Part shown: positions 11,361-22,986 of the stretch, one piece after another
How positions within the stretch are numbered: position 1 is the first letter of the stretch
Layout of the letters: every line of letters begins with the position of its first letter
Assembly: GCA_037367405.1 (NCBI GenBank)
Contig: JAZKJV010010541.1
Coordinates: 124,001 to 188,000 of the forward strand
Direction of reading: 5' to 3'
DNA: 64,000 nucleotides
Source of the DNA: Ottelia alismoides
Taxonomy: Eukaryota; Streptophyta; Magnoliopsida; Alismatales; Hydrocharitaceae
Position numbers and translations under genes: made by a program
Notes under the pieces: generated by a model
Databases searched by the model: none
The model's input: only the letters and a program-made list of their open reading frames with translations
Told to the model about the DNA's origin: nothing

Positions 11361-11890
11361 AAGACAAGCAAAATGGGGACGATTGGGATTTAAGAAGAAT
11401 ATACAAGTGATGGTGTACTTCAGAAAATCGAATGGCTCACAGATCTCTGTACCTGATAAAATTAAGTGGAAGAGTAGACATAAGGACTATATAGATTAGA
11501 TCAACTCAACCTGGGTTGTAGAAAATCATTTGTTGTGCAAGTGTGTACCAATCCCTGGTTGGTCGAGTAGAGCTACCTCTATAAATAACTATTGTACATG
11601 GTGTAGGTCTCTCTATTGTAGTATACGTCCCTGGAGCCGGACTACTGAAGGTGTGTATACATGTGAACATCACATTATCTGACTCTCTATGGTGAATAGA
11701 TTGTATGGTCTCTAAAATGTACTCAACTGACTCCCGTGGTGGAATATATGAACTCTCAATCTATGGCACTGAGATGTCTACTACAACTGAATGCTCATCT
11801 GGTTCTGATATGATCTCTTTATCTGTTTGGGAGTAGTCATCTGAAGAACTAGGTATCATATGATCTACCCCATCCTCCTGTAAGATATCA
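11361..11890 (-). other. Region between protease and hairpins in element C
   Basis: The minus strand keeps partly open frames rich in Ser, Asp and Glu, as in the acidic spacer that follows the protease in Athila-type polyproteins. The sequence then passes directly into the hairpin array. RT, RNase H and integrase, which should lie here, are absent. Confidence 0.5.
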
Positions 11891-12440
11891 TGGGTATAAA
11901 ACAACACTCTGAAGGTAAGGAGAATGTGTATTACCTATGTGTCGATAATCATCTGCTAGGTTTATGTCCTTTGAAGTGAATGTCAAAGTAGATCTGGGAC
12001 TGCTACATTCTCTCACCGTCTCAATATGTATCTCTCCATTATCTGCGCAAAGTGATACTCTCCCAGAATTATAAACAAAGAGGGCCTTCACGGTCTGCAA
12101 GAATGTCCTCCAAAGAGTGATTGGAGAAGGTGCAACTATATCGGGCACATCAAGTCTAGGACAGTAAAGTCCACTGGAAACTACAAACCTTGTACGGTCA
12201 CGATAATGTTCCTCAACATGCCTCTAAGTCTATTTACTGATCGATATGCAAACTGAAGTAATGCTCGTCATTTGTAAAGAGGGCCTAACATGAGCTTATC
12301 AAGTATAGAAGATGGTAACAAATTATTCGAGGAACCATTATCTAAGAGTATGATCGAATGCTGCCACTGAAATCTCACATCTGACATAGTGAGCACCTGA
12401 ATCTCTCTTTTTCTTGGGCACCTTGTTCTGAATAGCACAT
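11890..12440 (-). pseudogene. Element C aspartic protease
   Basis: The minus-strand reading aligns with A's protease. About 12435-12290 holds the active-site loop LLDNGSSNNLLPSSILDKL (usual LLDSGASINLMP), where the catalytic Asp is kept and the next Ser is Asn. It continues as FAYRSVNRLRGMLRNIIVTV, then FPVDFTVLDLM and, in another frame (12148-11888), TLWRTFLQTVKALFVY, equivalent to ILGRPFL. At least two stops and one frameshift break it. It lies downstream of gag as expected. Confidence in family is high; function is lost. Confidence 0.8.
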
Positions 12441-14982
12441 GAAGTAGCCTTTGTCAATACATGTTTATCAACTCAAGATTTCCTTTTCCTACACGTGGTA
12501 CATTTGTTCTTCAATTGCTACTTAAGTGTAGGAAAATGATCCAAGGCATCATGAAGTGGTATTCAAAAAGATGTGATCTTTTAATAATCATGTTATTTCT
12601 GGATTGACAACATTTTTTGAAAATTTTCTTTCCTTATCCATACAAACCATCAGGAAAAGGAACAATCTTAAGAACAACAACATTTTCCTTTTTATTCAAA
12701 TCATAAAAATGTAGTCATCATGTATATCAGGATTCTCAGAAATATGTACAAAATTCTCAAATACAACGAAAGAAGTAGAATCATCAAGAGTGCCTATATG
12801 GCTTGGCGTGGTATCATCATCTGAATTGCCTGTGACCATATCAACTTTCTCTGCATCACTCCCATGAATGGCATCATCCTGGACATCAGGATGGTCCTCA
12901 TGGTGGTGGTCCTCCTCCTCAGCATCATAATGTATATTAACATCATCACGGATCGACTCTCTCTCCTCATCAAGTGCCCTATCCTCATCTAATCAGGATC
13001 TCATGGATGTATAACGCTCCTGAGATGAATGAAGTTAGATAAAAATTCAGGAATAGTGACCATACCCTGTAGTAGTGTCTACCTGATCTGAATGTCGCCT
13101 CTTGTTGTTCGGATTCATCCGAGGCTGTGCTGGGAGAGTGGTCTTGGGCGCAGATAACTCATCCAAATGATGGTTAACCCGCTCCATCTCAGTCCTATGT
13201 GTTGTCTAAAGCATGCTCAATATATCCATGATCTGGTTCAATGCTAGGGACTGTATAGATATCTTTCTTTCAGTGGTCTGTCACTGGCTCTCTACTCTCT
13301 CCTACCTAACAGTGTGTTGCAGTTGTGGTGTATAAGACCAAGGAGATCTCAAAGGTGTAACAAAAGACTGTTGTTGTTGTCGGTGTTGATAAGAATGTGG
13401 ATGTGTGGAAGAAGACTGATAAGAATGTGGTCTAAGTGCATGATGGTGATACTATTACGGTATACAAGATTGTAAGTGCTGAAAGTGTAGACGTCCATGT
13501 TGTGAATGATTCTATTGCAGCTGCTGGTGTACTCTACGAGGTGTAATATGTGATCGTGACTAATACTAAACATGTGTGTACAATATACCATTGATCTTAA
13601 GAGTAGAGGAAGGATCAACACCATCAACTACAAGGTTCATGATCTGACTCTAGTTGGAATTGTACAAATCATCATGCCAATCTAGTTGTAGAGGCTCATA
13701 AATACTTGTCGACTCGCTCTAAACATAATGAATCTGATGGGTGGGAGGAGCGGCTAAAGACCTCCGTGTAGGATGAGAAGAGGAAGAAGAAAGTGATGGT
13801 CGGTACTGAAGCTGCAAATCAGTCACCTTCTTTGCCAGATCACTTAACTGATGTGGTAATGATGAGAGTTTCTCCAACTCTTGCAACGAATGCAAATCTT
13901 GTACTTTCTTCTAAATCATATCGACTATTGTAATCTTGTCTGTAATAAAGCCCATGGCATATCATGAACCAGAATCTTAAATATGTGCCACCTTATGATG
14001 ATGTCTTTGGTGTGGTGGTTGTGGGGCCTTCTAGAAGCTCAAGTAGAATCTACAACTCATGAGTTCTCTACCATCCCCTCAAAGATGGAACAAACATACC
14101 CGACATCTCTATTCAAATAGCTACCACCACATACGATGCTCACTAAATCATGAATATCCAGCTGGAGTCCTCCGATTTTTTTTGAAGAAGCATCTTCAAT
14201 GGTATCTCGTGATGAGGGCATCTCTCAGTCAAATCCTTGAATTGTTCCCATGCCTCATGGAATGACTAATGTTGAAGCTGTGTAAAATTGGAGATCTGGT
14301 TCCTCATCACATTCGTTTGTCCCAGAGGAAAATATTTGCGCATGAAAGTGGACTTCCGATCATCCCATGTTGGAATCTCCTTCCTCAAATGATTCAACCA
14401 GTAGAGAGCCTTATCTGCTAAGGAGAAGGTGAAGGGCTTAAGGCATATAGCCTCCTACGTAACTCCTGGATAGCTCGCCATTCCACATATCTTCTCAAAC
14501 TACTGCAAAAAGATGAACGACTCCTCTAACATATTCCTATAGAACTTGAGAAGCAATGAAATAAAGCACAAAATCAAATCATATGACCCTTGATTCGGTA
14601 GTAACTGAATCCAATGTTGTAGCATCATAACTCCAGGGTCATACTCATCTCTCAAGGTAGTAGCAACAAAGGCAGGTGGTGGTGGTGGGATCCTGGCTCT
14701 TGCTCTTAATGCTGTGATCTCAGCTCTCAACTCGTGTTGGACTCTAAACTGATCTCTGATCTATGCGTTCTTATGCTCAAGTATGTCTAGAATCCCTGTT
14801 GTAATATCAGTAGCTGGATCCAGTCTCTCATCAACATGCCTCTCCTCAACTGGTTGCTCCTTAATAGCTTGCTCATCGACTTCATGAATATCTAATGGTG
14901 ATCTGATTTCCTTTATTTTTGAAAAATATATCTCGCGGAGGGGGAAATCACAGAATGCGGCAGAAAATGATGACGCATGCAT
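12441..14982 (-). pseudogene. Element C gag (capsid) gene
   Basis: The core lies at about 14640-14160: LLPNQGSYDL, then YPGVT, FTFSLADKALYWLNHLRKE, TWDDRKSTFMRKYFPLGQ and SFHEAWEQFKDLTERCP, matching A's gag domain nearly position by position, with three or more stops and frame changes. The N-terminal part (14982-14761) is acidic (DEQAIKEQPVEERHVDERLD). The C-terminal part has a His/Gln/Tyr-rich stretch (about 13560-13340, ending HSYQHRQQQQSF), then an acidic and His-rich segment (about 12990-12780, YDAEEEDHHHEDHPD). The latter may be the linker to the protease. Confidence 0.75.
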
Positions 14983-15880
14983 GGATAGAAACCATACTTG
15001 ACTCCAGCTCTCTGCATGTAAAACGATCCGCGCAGAAATTTAAACCTAATCTAATTCATGAAAAAGCCATAAAAATCGTGTCCTATCCAACAAATCCAAT
15101 GTAAGAATGGATAAATTTTTAAATTGTTGAATTATGCCTAAGTATGGATTAGGGAAATCGATTCTACTTTACTTGTCTATCCAGTCAAGCATCACTCCTA
15201 AGTTTTCACGAAATCACATGAAACAAAGAAAAAAGGTTGGAAGATCAAACACTACAGTGAGGTCCCCAAAGTACACTACCGACACTTGATGAAATAGACC
15301 CCTAAAAGAAAAATAGATCTAAGTTCATCTACAAGTTGGGATGTCCTTAAAGGACCCCTTGCTACAAAAATAAAAATGGGTAATTACCCCCTTCCTCTCT
15401 CACCGAAAACAAAAACACAAGCAATTTCCCTCTCACTCAGACGAAAAACAAAAAAATAGAGTCTTTAAAAAAATACAAAAAATGTCTACAATGGCTCGCA
15501 CTTCTCCTCTGCAACCGGCTCATATAAGATTTAATCGGTCTCTGGTCACTCAAGGTTTAAATAGATAGCTTAAAAAATCAAGAAAAAGGAAAAAAATCAG
15601 TAGACAAAAAGACACTCAAAATCGAGAAGAAAAATGAACAAGAAAGCGATAAAAATCAAATAAAACAAAAAAAAAACTGAGAAAAACATAGAAAAGAAAA
15701 TAAAACTCACAAAAACCGAGAAGAAATCAGAGAAAATAAAAGAAAAGAAAATCGAGAATCAAGAGAAAATAAAAAAACAAAAATCAAGAAAAACTGAGAA
15801 ATTGAGAAAATTGAGAAGAAGAGAAGAAAGGGAAAAAATCACAAAAAAATAGATGCTAAAAAATCAAGCGCGGCTACACC
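14983..15880 (-). other. Element C leader with purine-rich tract
   Basis: This is the untranslated stretch between primer site and gag. At about 15550-15860 the plus strand is almost all A and G with scattered C/T, built from irregular repeats of units such as GAGAAAAT, AAAATC and AACTGAGAAA; the sense RNA would be U/C-rich. No gene is seen. Confidence 0.65.
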
Positions 15881-15898
15881 TCCCCAACAATGGTGCCC
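15881..15898 (-). other. Primer binding site of element C (tRNA-Asp type)
   Basis: The minus strand reads GGGCACCATTGTTGGGGA. The complement of the plant tRNA-Asp 3' end is TGGCGCCGTTGCCGGGGA, so 13 of 18 positions match. Of the five differences, the two G-to-A changes and the C-to-T change next to GGGG fit deamination at CpG, and the other C-to-T fits cytosine deamination. It is 3 bases from the LTR end, as expected for Athila-type elements. Confidence 0.75.
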
Positions 15899-15901
15899 TT
15901 T

Positions 15902-18144
15902 TGATACAACAATTTAGGAGAGAGAAGGATAGAAAGAGAAAATAATTGGTTCTCTCCTAAACTGTTGTTCACTAAATATTTTACCTGACAAGTGTTCCTG
16001 GGTCAAATAAGGAGGCAAAAAGTCGCGCGTTGATTTTTGAGTGAAGAAAATATTTTTGTGTTTTTTTCTCTTTTCTTTTCTTCTTTGAGAAAAGCTTTTT
16101 GGTCATTTTAATATTCGCATTTTTATTTGATTTTTAAATGCCATTTTTTATTTTATTTTTTCAAAGTGATATTTTCAAGATAAAGGTGATATACAATATT
16201 GTAAAATATGTATAATGATACTATATAGTAGATCCATGAAAAACACGATCAACGAGCTCGAAGCATGCAAAATGAAACAAAAACCGAGTTAGAATTCGAA
16301 AAACAAAGCCTCGATAAAATCGTGGTTAAAATCCTCAAAATACGAGCTGCAAATAAAATTGTAAAAAAACTCTCATAAAATGTCTACGAATGTCCACCCG
16401 TATCCAAGGTTTAATATCTACAAAATAGAAAATACACAAGAAAAGAATAAAGGGTTTCTTTCAATTAAGTCCTTGGTCATGGACTTCTTTGTAAGAAAAT
16501 TTATTGGAATTCGCATTTAGGTCCCCATGGAGGGTCCTAAATGCAATTTTGGAAAACTCTGGATGTCGGACGAAATTCTGGAATCTTCAAGGGACTTAGT
16601 GATATTTCTCCATCAGCTGGGATTTTGACGGCCATGATTAGATTGCTTCAGCTGATCTAGTCTGTTGATGAAGACATGTGTAAGAAGGTTGTGCGTCACA
16701 CATTCTTGGGGAGTTCTTCCCAAAATCTGTAGTGACGGTGGCAGTTCTTCGTCTTCTCTCCGATCTCGGAACGAACAAGGTTTGAGTGATTAAATAGAGG
16801 AATTAAAAGGAGGTTGGTGAAGATCGAATGGCCGGCGTGAATTAGATTTGCTATAGGAGTAGAATCAATGAGTTATATGTGATTTTGGATGTTAAGATTG
16901 GTGGTAAGAATTGGGTGAACTTGGCCGGTCAGAACAGAAAGGGCCAACAACCCTTCTTGGCACGTGTTAGCACCATATCGGCTAGAATTATGAATACATT
17001 ATTATTTAGGTAATAGATATTAAATGAAATTATTTTAAATAACTTTAAAACCAGAAATGCATATAATAAATTATTTAATTTATGATATAATTTATTTTTA
17101 GAAATAGTATATATTTTATGATAAACAAATATAATATAATAATTATATAGAGTATACTTAATAAATAGCTTATTTATTTTTAAGTCAATATTTTAAGAAA
17201 TAATATATTATTTTATATTTTCTTAATTATTATAATAATAAACAAGATGTGTATAATTTTTTAGGGATTATATATATATATAAATATATATAGTACAAAG
17301 TTCAAATTCATCTACAATTTAGTGTATTTGAATTATTTAAAATATTATATAAAAGTTTTAAATTCTAATTTTTTTTATAAATAAACTACAAGATTAAGAA
17401 ATTAATTAAACATTATAAAATCAATGATACTATAAATACTATGTACAGAATAAAATAAATAGCTCAGAAATCCAGTTATCAATAGGTCCCAAACTGACTT
17501 TTTGCAAATGGACTCCGATTTTAGTGAAATCCCTTCATTAATTATACAATATTATCTTATGAAATTTAAAGGTGAGTAGAGTGAAATTGGAGTTCGTATG
17601 AAGAAGTTGTGAGGTTTGGACGTTGAGAAATTTACAATTTGGAAATTAGGTTTCACGACATATATAGAAGTTAGGAGTTTTTATTACTTTTATATTTTTA
17701 TATACATTTTTATGAATGTATAGGAGAAGAGTTTGGTAAAAATTACTATGAATGAATTAATTAAAAATCATTGAATAAGGTTAATTATTCTATGTGCACA
17801 ATGAATTATTTTTATTATTTTCTTCCTTATCTCCCCCTACTTTCTTATTTATCAACCAGTCCATGCTGACTTGAACCTAAGGGTTAGGTTATATAAATAT
17901 ATATTTTAGTTATATTTATATTTATTTTGATCATACTGTACAATATATACATATTTACAATCTACCTCTTTTTATTTTCTTTCTTTTCATTCTTTTATTT
18001 ATTTACATGTTTTTTATTGCATAAACGTGCAATTTTATTCTTTAATTATGTTTCTATAAGATGAATTAATGGATATTTACATGCACTTGTAAAGGGGTTT
18101 TAAACAAAATACGAGAGAAAAATTAAAGAATAATGGATTCATCA
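15902..18144 (-). repeat. Element C 5' LTR (subfamily X, 2243 bp)
   Basis: On the plus strand it starts TGATACAACA beside the primer site and ends GATTCATCA, so the sense strand has TG...CA ends. It shares the CTTATCTCCCCCTACTTTC motif (17826), a decayed G-box palindrome (about 16952) and the GTGAGTAGAGTGAAATTGG block (about 17570) with the other X copies. Its right end abuts the leader of copia element G. The expected target duplication is ATAAT (18145-18149); the partner is off the window. A TATA box is not clearly preserved (TATTTAA near 16785). Confidence 0.85.
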
Positions 18145-18294
18145 ATAATGTTTTCTAATTTGAAGTGTGATGGTCGTAACTTGCAAATTCGAATCCGAAA
18201 TAATTGTTTATTTATTTTGAATATATGAAATAGATTTGAAAGTATTTTTATGTAATTTTTTCTATGATTAATTATGCACTTGAAGTTTTACAAT

Positions 18295-18500
18295 GCAATT
18301 AGAAATTGTGAAATTTTGATTTCACGAAATGTCTAGATTGTTGCACTAGACATCTTTCGAAATTAAAATTGTTTGATTCAAAGAATTGTCTAGAGTGTTG
18401 CACTAGATATTTTGAAATTAAAAAGGAGTTTTTAAATTCAAGAAGTGTATAGATTTTTCCACTATGGGTAATTAAATAGAGTTTTAAATTCCTAAAACTT
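18295..18500. repeat. Tandem repeat of about 65-70 bp, three decayed copies
   Basis: Three successive units share GAAATTAAAA and TGTCTAGANTGTTGCACTAGA. The first has a perfect 8-bp stem, ATGTCTAG (18329-18336) and CTAGACAT (18346-18353); the second keeps it with one mismatch; the third is eroded (GTGTATAGATTTTTCCACTAT). I did not see the repeat in the leaders of F or D. Confidence 0.6.
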
Positions 18501-19530
18501 TTAAGAGTTATTATGGTATCATACACAGTCGAAAGATCGATAAAATCTCCTTAGTACATTATGTACTAATTATGTTATCTCGAATGAATCGGTGATGATT
18601 TATAGGGTGTGGATATGCAAATGGGTTACTTAATTGGCACCATGTGCCTCACATGTAGTGGAAGCGCTCCCTATTGGCATTAGCTGTCTAACCTGGCCGG
18701 ATCTATTTCAAGGAAAGGTAGCATGAAGAGTCATGGCTTACTTTAACAATTAAAATTGGAACATTAAATTCTATTAAGTGAGTGTATAATACTATATGGT
18801 TACATCAAGTGCATAAAAGGATAATACCCTAGCTGGGATCGCTTAAGTGTCATTATTTTAATTTGATTAAAACTAAGACAATAAGCATGTATCCTAGCAT
18901 TATGACTTAGTTAATCATGAGAATATGATATGAATTGATTAATCATTAATTTAAACATGATATGGACTATATTAATCACTAAATTAATCAGGATGATATC
19001 TGTAGTCTTCTGTCATTGCAAAGAACTCAGTCACCATGGGTTGTATTTTTCGAGATGCTCATGCGTAGTCGTGACTCCAGAATACAAATAGCCATGGAAT
19101 TGGGTTCTTTGTTTCTTGAAAGAGATGGGTGGTATGCATACCAATCCCAATGTTGTTCCCCATATTATTGAGGTGGCATTGGATTGCGCATAGAGTAAAT
19201 TCATATTCGCTTGTTTATGGTTGGTTTAATCGACAACATGCTAAGCCCATATATGTGGGGTTGTGAGTGTTGAAGACCGAACTGAGTATACAAGTTGGAT
19301 TAATAAGGTGGAAAGAGTTCCCGTTTTATCGTAGTTGCATTTCTTATATTATTTGGGTGCAATGAAAATGGAAAGGAGGCCCAGATCTCGTAGTGAGGCA
19401 TTTGATTAGCATACCTCATGCTTTGAAAGCTTATAAAGGAAAGCATTTCAAATTACAAAAATATGAGAACTCTTGATTTAAATTATTAAATTAATTTATC
19501 ACATTAATTAAGATATTAAAGTGTATCCTA

Positions 19531-19550
19531 TTTTTTTTCTTTCATTTCAG
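19531..19550 (+). promoter_or_regulatory. Pyrimidine tract and CAG before gag (splice-acceptor-like)
   Basis: TTTTTTTTCTTTCATTTCAG ends directly before the gag ATG (19551). F (44940-44952) and D (55185-55197) have TTTCTTATTTCAG at the same place on the minus strand. It has the form of an intron 3' splice site; no matching donor was identified. Confidence 0.4.
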
Positions 19551-20190
19551 ATGAAGTCTCTCACCCCACTTAACAATTTGATTAAGGTCAATCAGTTGAC
19601 TGGTCCAAATTATTCAGATTGGATCCATTGTCTGGAACTCGTACTTGAGACAGAACACATAGAGTATGTGCTCTCATTTGTGAAGTATGATAACCCTCAA
19701 ACTGAGGATGCTCGTGAGTTCAACAAGAAGTGGGATGAGGATCACTCAATCGCTCGTTGCTACATTGTCCATTGTGCTTCAGAAGCAACTTATAAACATT
19801 GAATATGCTGACGACATTTACCTGAATCGTAAGGAGATGTATGGAGATGTGAACCACATTCTTTCTACATTAAGGTCCACCCAGGATATTATGAAAAAAA
19901 AATATCCCTCTAGTTGTGCAATAGTTGCACATGTTAAAGGGAAGCGCGATTGGAAGTGTTGATCTTGGATGGGTCTGATCCAAGAGAGGAAAGGTCAAAC
20001 TATTGATCAATCTTATAATGCTTTTACATATCTAATATTCATGAAGATGGATGTCTACCATAACTTCTATAAGCCAGGATTATGGAAGAGTAACCATCCA
20101 GAATACCTAAAATCCTTAGAGAAGGATAAAGGTATAACTCTAGCAAATAAGAAATCTACATTCATCATTGAAACCAACTTACTAGTAGAT
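19551..20190 (+). pseudogene. Element G gag (copia capsid)
   Basis: From the ATG at 19551 the frame reads MKSLTPLNNLIKVNQLTGPN, then YSDWIHCLELVLETE, the N-terminal motif of copia Gag proteins (L.G.NY..W). After 84 more codons a 1-base shift and a stop near 19802 break it; the next frame continues with HIEYADDIYLNRKEMYGDVN. A later frame at 19969-20199 contains GQTIDQSYNAFTYLIFMKMD. No clear zinc knuckle is visible. Non-functional. Confidence 0.8.
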
Positions 20191-20480
20191 GATAAGTAAG
20201 TTGGACTGTTGGTTCTAGTGCTTCTGTTCATGTATGCAATCAATTGCATAAGTTTCAAGACACCAAAAATCTTGATGAAGGGGATATAGCCATCCAGATA
20301 GGATCTGATGCAAATGTTGTAGCGATCACCATTGGAACATGTAGACTATTACTATCCAGTGTGAGAGTCCTAGATATTAGATATTGTCTATATGTATCAT
20401 ATATTAGAAGGAACTTACTATCCATATCTAAGCTGGTTAGACATGTATATACTTTTTTTTCTAAAATAAACTTATCATAA
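20190..20480 (+). pseudogene. Element G protease and Gag-pre-integrase region
   Basis: After the stop near 20199 the +frame around 20200-20240 reads SWTVGSSASVHVCNQLHKFQ. The copia protease active site is normally WIVDSGAS.H, so the catalytic Asp is changed to Gly. The frame 20244-20480 continues with LLSSVRVLDIRYCLYVSYIR and RNLLSISKLV, a conserved stretch before the integrase zinc finger. Confidence 0.75.
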
Positions 20481-20639
20481 ATTGTTGTGGTAATTTTAAA
20501 GTAGATGGTTCTCTAACACAAGATGGACTCTATGAATTGAACATGCATGAATGTATCGTGAATGTTAATGCCACTATTAATAATAAAACCCCTAAACGAT
20601 CAAGAGAGGATGGAGATCATTTAAATATGATGTGACATA

Positions 20640-21445
20640 AATGATGGACCTCTAGATTTCCTTAAAGTTTGTGATTTACCAACTTGTGAAAATCATATTC
20701 GTGGGAAAATGTCCAGGGCACCCGTCACTAATAAAGGAGAACAATCCGAAGGATATTGGACCTAATACATATTGATGTATGCGGTCCCTTTTGTATTGCG
20801 ACTCGGAATAGACATCAATATTGTGTGACCTTTATCGATGATCATTCGTGGTATGGCTTTGTCTTCTTATTACATCACAAACATGAAACCTTTGAAAAGT
20901 TCAAAGAGCTCATGGATTTGGTTGAGAACCAAATAGGAAAGAAGATAAAATGGATTCGATCCGACCGGTGTCGAATACCTCTTAGAAGAATTCAAAGAAT
21001 ACCTTAAGCATAGAGGAATTATTTCCAATGTCACTCCTCCAAGTACTCCTCAATTCAATGGAATTATAGAGAGATGCAACAGGACTATGTTGGACATGAT
21101 GAGAGCAATTATAAGCAAAGAAAACTTACATCTAAATTTCTAGGGACATGCAGTAGAAACTGCATCTTATGTCCTAAACAAAATTCCATCTAAATATGTT
21201 CCTAAACTCCCTTGTGAGCTTTGGTTTGTTACCGAGCCAAGAGTATGACCCTTGACCAAAAAAATGTGGATGTAAGCAAGTTGGAATCTCACAATAGAGA
21301 GTTCTACTTCATTGGATACGTAAGGAATGATATCAAATACCAACTTTATGATCTTGAGACTCAAAAGGTATTTGTTTCTAGAGATGCCAAATTTCTGGAA
21401 GATGAATTCATTAAAAGTCAAGAAATAATGAAGTTAAGGTGGTAA
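20640..21445 (+). pseudogene. Element G integrase
   Basis: The copia integrase core starts at 20756 with DLIHIDVCGPF (first catalytic Asp), then YCVTFIDDHSWYGFVFLLHH and KKIKWIRSDR (second Asp). A 1-base loss near 20970 shifts the frame; the next frame gives EYLLEEFKEYLKHRGI, then STPQFNGIIERCNRTMLDMM with the third catalytic residue (Glu). After a stop the C-terminal domain appears at 21280-21445: YFIGYVRNDIKYQLYDLETQ, then KVFVSRDAKFLEDEF. The catalytic triad is present but spread over two frames. Confidence 0.85.
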
Positions 21446-21639
21446 TCGAATTTAGTGATACTGATGAAGTTCCTAATCTAGAAATTAAAGAGATAATTGA
21501 AAATGGTACGACTGTACCTCTTAGAAAGAGTTCTAGGGTTGCAAGACAACCTAAAAATTATGATTCCGTGTATCAACATAGTCTGATAATGATCCAAATT
21601 CATCTGATGAATTCTTGGGTGATCGTGACATGGATAGTT

Positions 21640-22330
21640 GGATGTAAGCAATGAAGTCTGAGATAGACTCCATGCACAAGAATGATGTATGGACCCTCGA
21701 AGATCCACCTAAAAGGTCAAACCTATTATGTGCAAATGGATCTTTAAAAGAAAGAGGGGACCTAATGGGAATGTAGAGACCTTTAAGATACGACTCATAG
21801 CCAAGGGTTACCTACAGAGAGAAGACAACGATTACGATGAGACATTCTCTCCTGTGGCATGCTTAAATCCATCAGGGCATTGCTTTCTACAACTATACAT
21901 CCAGACCATGACATCTTACAGATGGATGCCAAGACCGTTTTTCTCAATGGATACCTCGAATATGATATTTATATGTAGCATCCCCAAGGCTTCATAGTTG
22001 AGGAAGGAAAAGTATGCAAGCTAAAGAATTCCATCTATGGACTCAAACAAGCTTCTCATAGTTGGACCATCTAATTTAATGAAACCATAAAGAGTTATGA
22101 TCTCTTGTAGAGTCTAGTTGAACCATGTGTGTACAAAAAGCTTAGTGGGAGTGCCATTTTGTTCACTATGGTTTATGTAGATGACATCCTTATAATTGGG
22201 AATGATATAGAGATGGTGGTTGGTGTTAAGATATGATTGTTTAATACCTTTGAGATGAAAGATCTCGGAGATGCCTCTTACATCTTCGGACTATCACAAT
22301 AAGGATACATCAATAAAATCTTGAAGAACT
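21640..22330 (+). pseudogene. Element G reverse transcriptase
   Basis: RT begins with MDSWM.AMKSEIDSMHKNDV (about 21630-21690), then [20 protein letters not shown] and [20 protein letters not shown] (21728-21870), a copia RT signature. After shifts, 21930-22050 encodes the equivalents of MDAKTAFLNGYLE and VCKLKNSIYGLKQAS. The catalytic motif is intact: MVYVDDILIIGND at 22168-22206. Stops occur at about 22073, 22110 and 22234. Integrase lies upstream, confirming Ty1/copia. Confidence 0.85.
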
Positions 22331-22830
22331 TAAAATAGATAACTCCAAGAAAGGCTTCCTTCCTTTAAGACATGGTATTCACTTATTCAAGGGGATGGCT
22401 TCACAAACTATTGAAGAAAAGAAAGCCATAGCCAGATGCCCTTACGCATCGGCTATGGGAATCCTGATGTATGCCATGATGTGTACTAGACCAGATATCT
22501 GCCATGCAGCAGGAGTGTTAAGCTGTTATCAATCTTTCTATGGAGAGAAACACTAGACTATAGTGAAAAGCATATTCAAGTACCTAAGAAGAACTCAAGA
22601 ATTCATCTTGGTTTATTGAGATAATGATCTCCAAGTCTTATGGTACATTGATTTGGACTTCCAATCAGATGTTGATGATAGGAAGTAAACCTCACGATTC
22701 TTATTCTTGTTAGAAGGTAGTGCTATGTGAGTTATGTGTAGCAAGAAGCAAGACACTATGGCTATTTCAACAAACTAAAGCATTGACTGCATAAGATGTG
22801 GCAACTACATTGGATATAGTTAATGTTCAC
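22330..22830 (+). pseudogene. Element G RNase H
   Basis: The frame from 22335 reads NSKKGFLPLRHGIHLFKGMA, then CPYASAMGILMYAMMCTRPD and ICHAAGVLSCYQSFYGEKH, then KSIFKYLRRTQEF, the connection and RNase H region of copia polyproteins. Stops at 22554, 22617, 22687 and beyond break it. The same segments, on the other strand, are found in F (41990-41740). Confidence 0.8.
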
Positions 22831-22968
22831 TTGGGGTATGCAAGTTTGTAATAAAACTTAGAATAGTCATCATTGACAAAGTGACTAATCAACTTACCTG
22901 GCTATTTGAAAAAATAGTCATTGATTAGCACAACGAATATGGGGTTGAGAGTTGCACATGAATGGCTC

Positions 22969-22986
22969 TAAGGGCTAGTGGGAGAC
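22969..22986 (+). other. Polypurine tract of element G
   Basis: AAGGGCTAGTGGGAGAC precedes the LTR start TATTGAAC. F and D have the same tract on the other strand (GGGCTAGTGGGAGAT before TGTTGGAC). Confidence 0.75.

Larger units (their letters stand above)
8138..18144 (-). mobile_element. Element C: gypsy element lacking RT and integrase
   Basis: On the minus strand the order is 5' LTR X (18144-15902), primer site, leader, gag, protease, acidic spacer, hairpin array, 3' untranslated region, polypurine tract and part of the 3' LTR (9341-8138). The whole RT to integrase stretch, about 3 kb in relatives, is absent between 11890 and 11361. Either it was deleted or C was a non-autonomous derivative that moved with enzymes supplied by relatives. 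C splits copia G and is itself split by A. Confidence 0.8.
18145..19550 (+). other. Element G leader, 3' part
   Basis: Non-coding leader. At about 18570-18720 it matches the reverse complement of D near 56040-56160. At about 19140-19340 it matches the reverse complement of D near 55490-55600 and of F near 45120-45190 (shared TATTGGATTGCGCATAG in G and D). It ends in a pyrimidine tract and CAG just before the gag ATG. No gene is seen in it. Confidence 0.75.
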
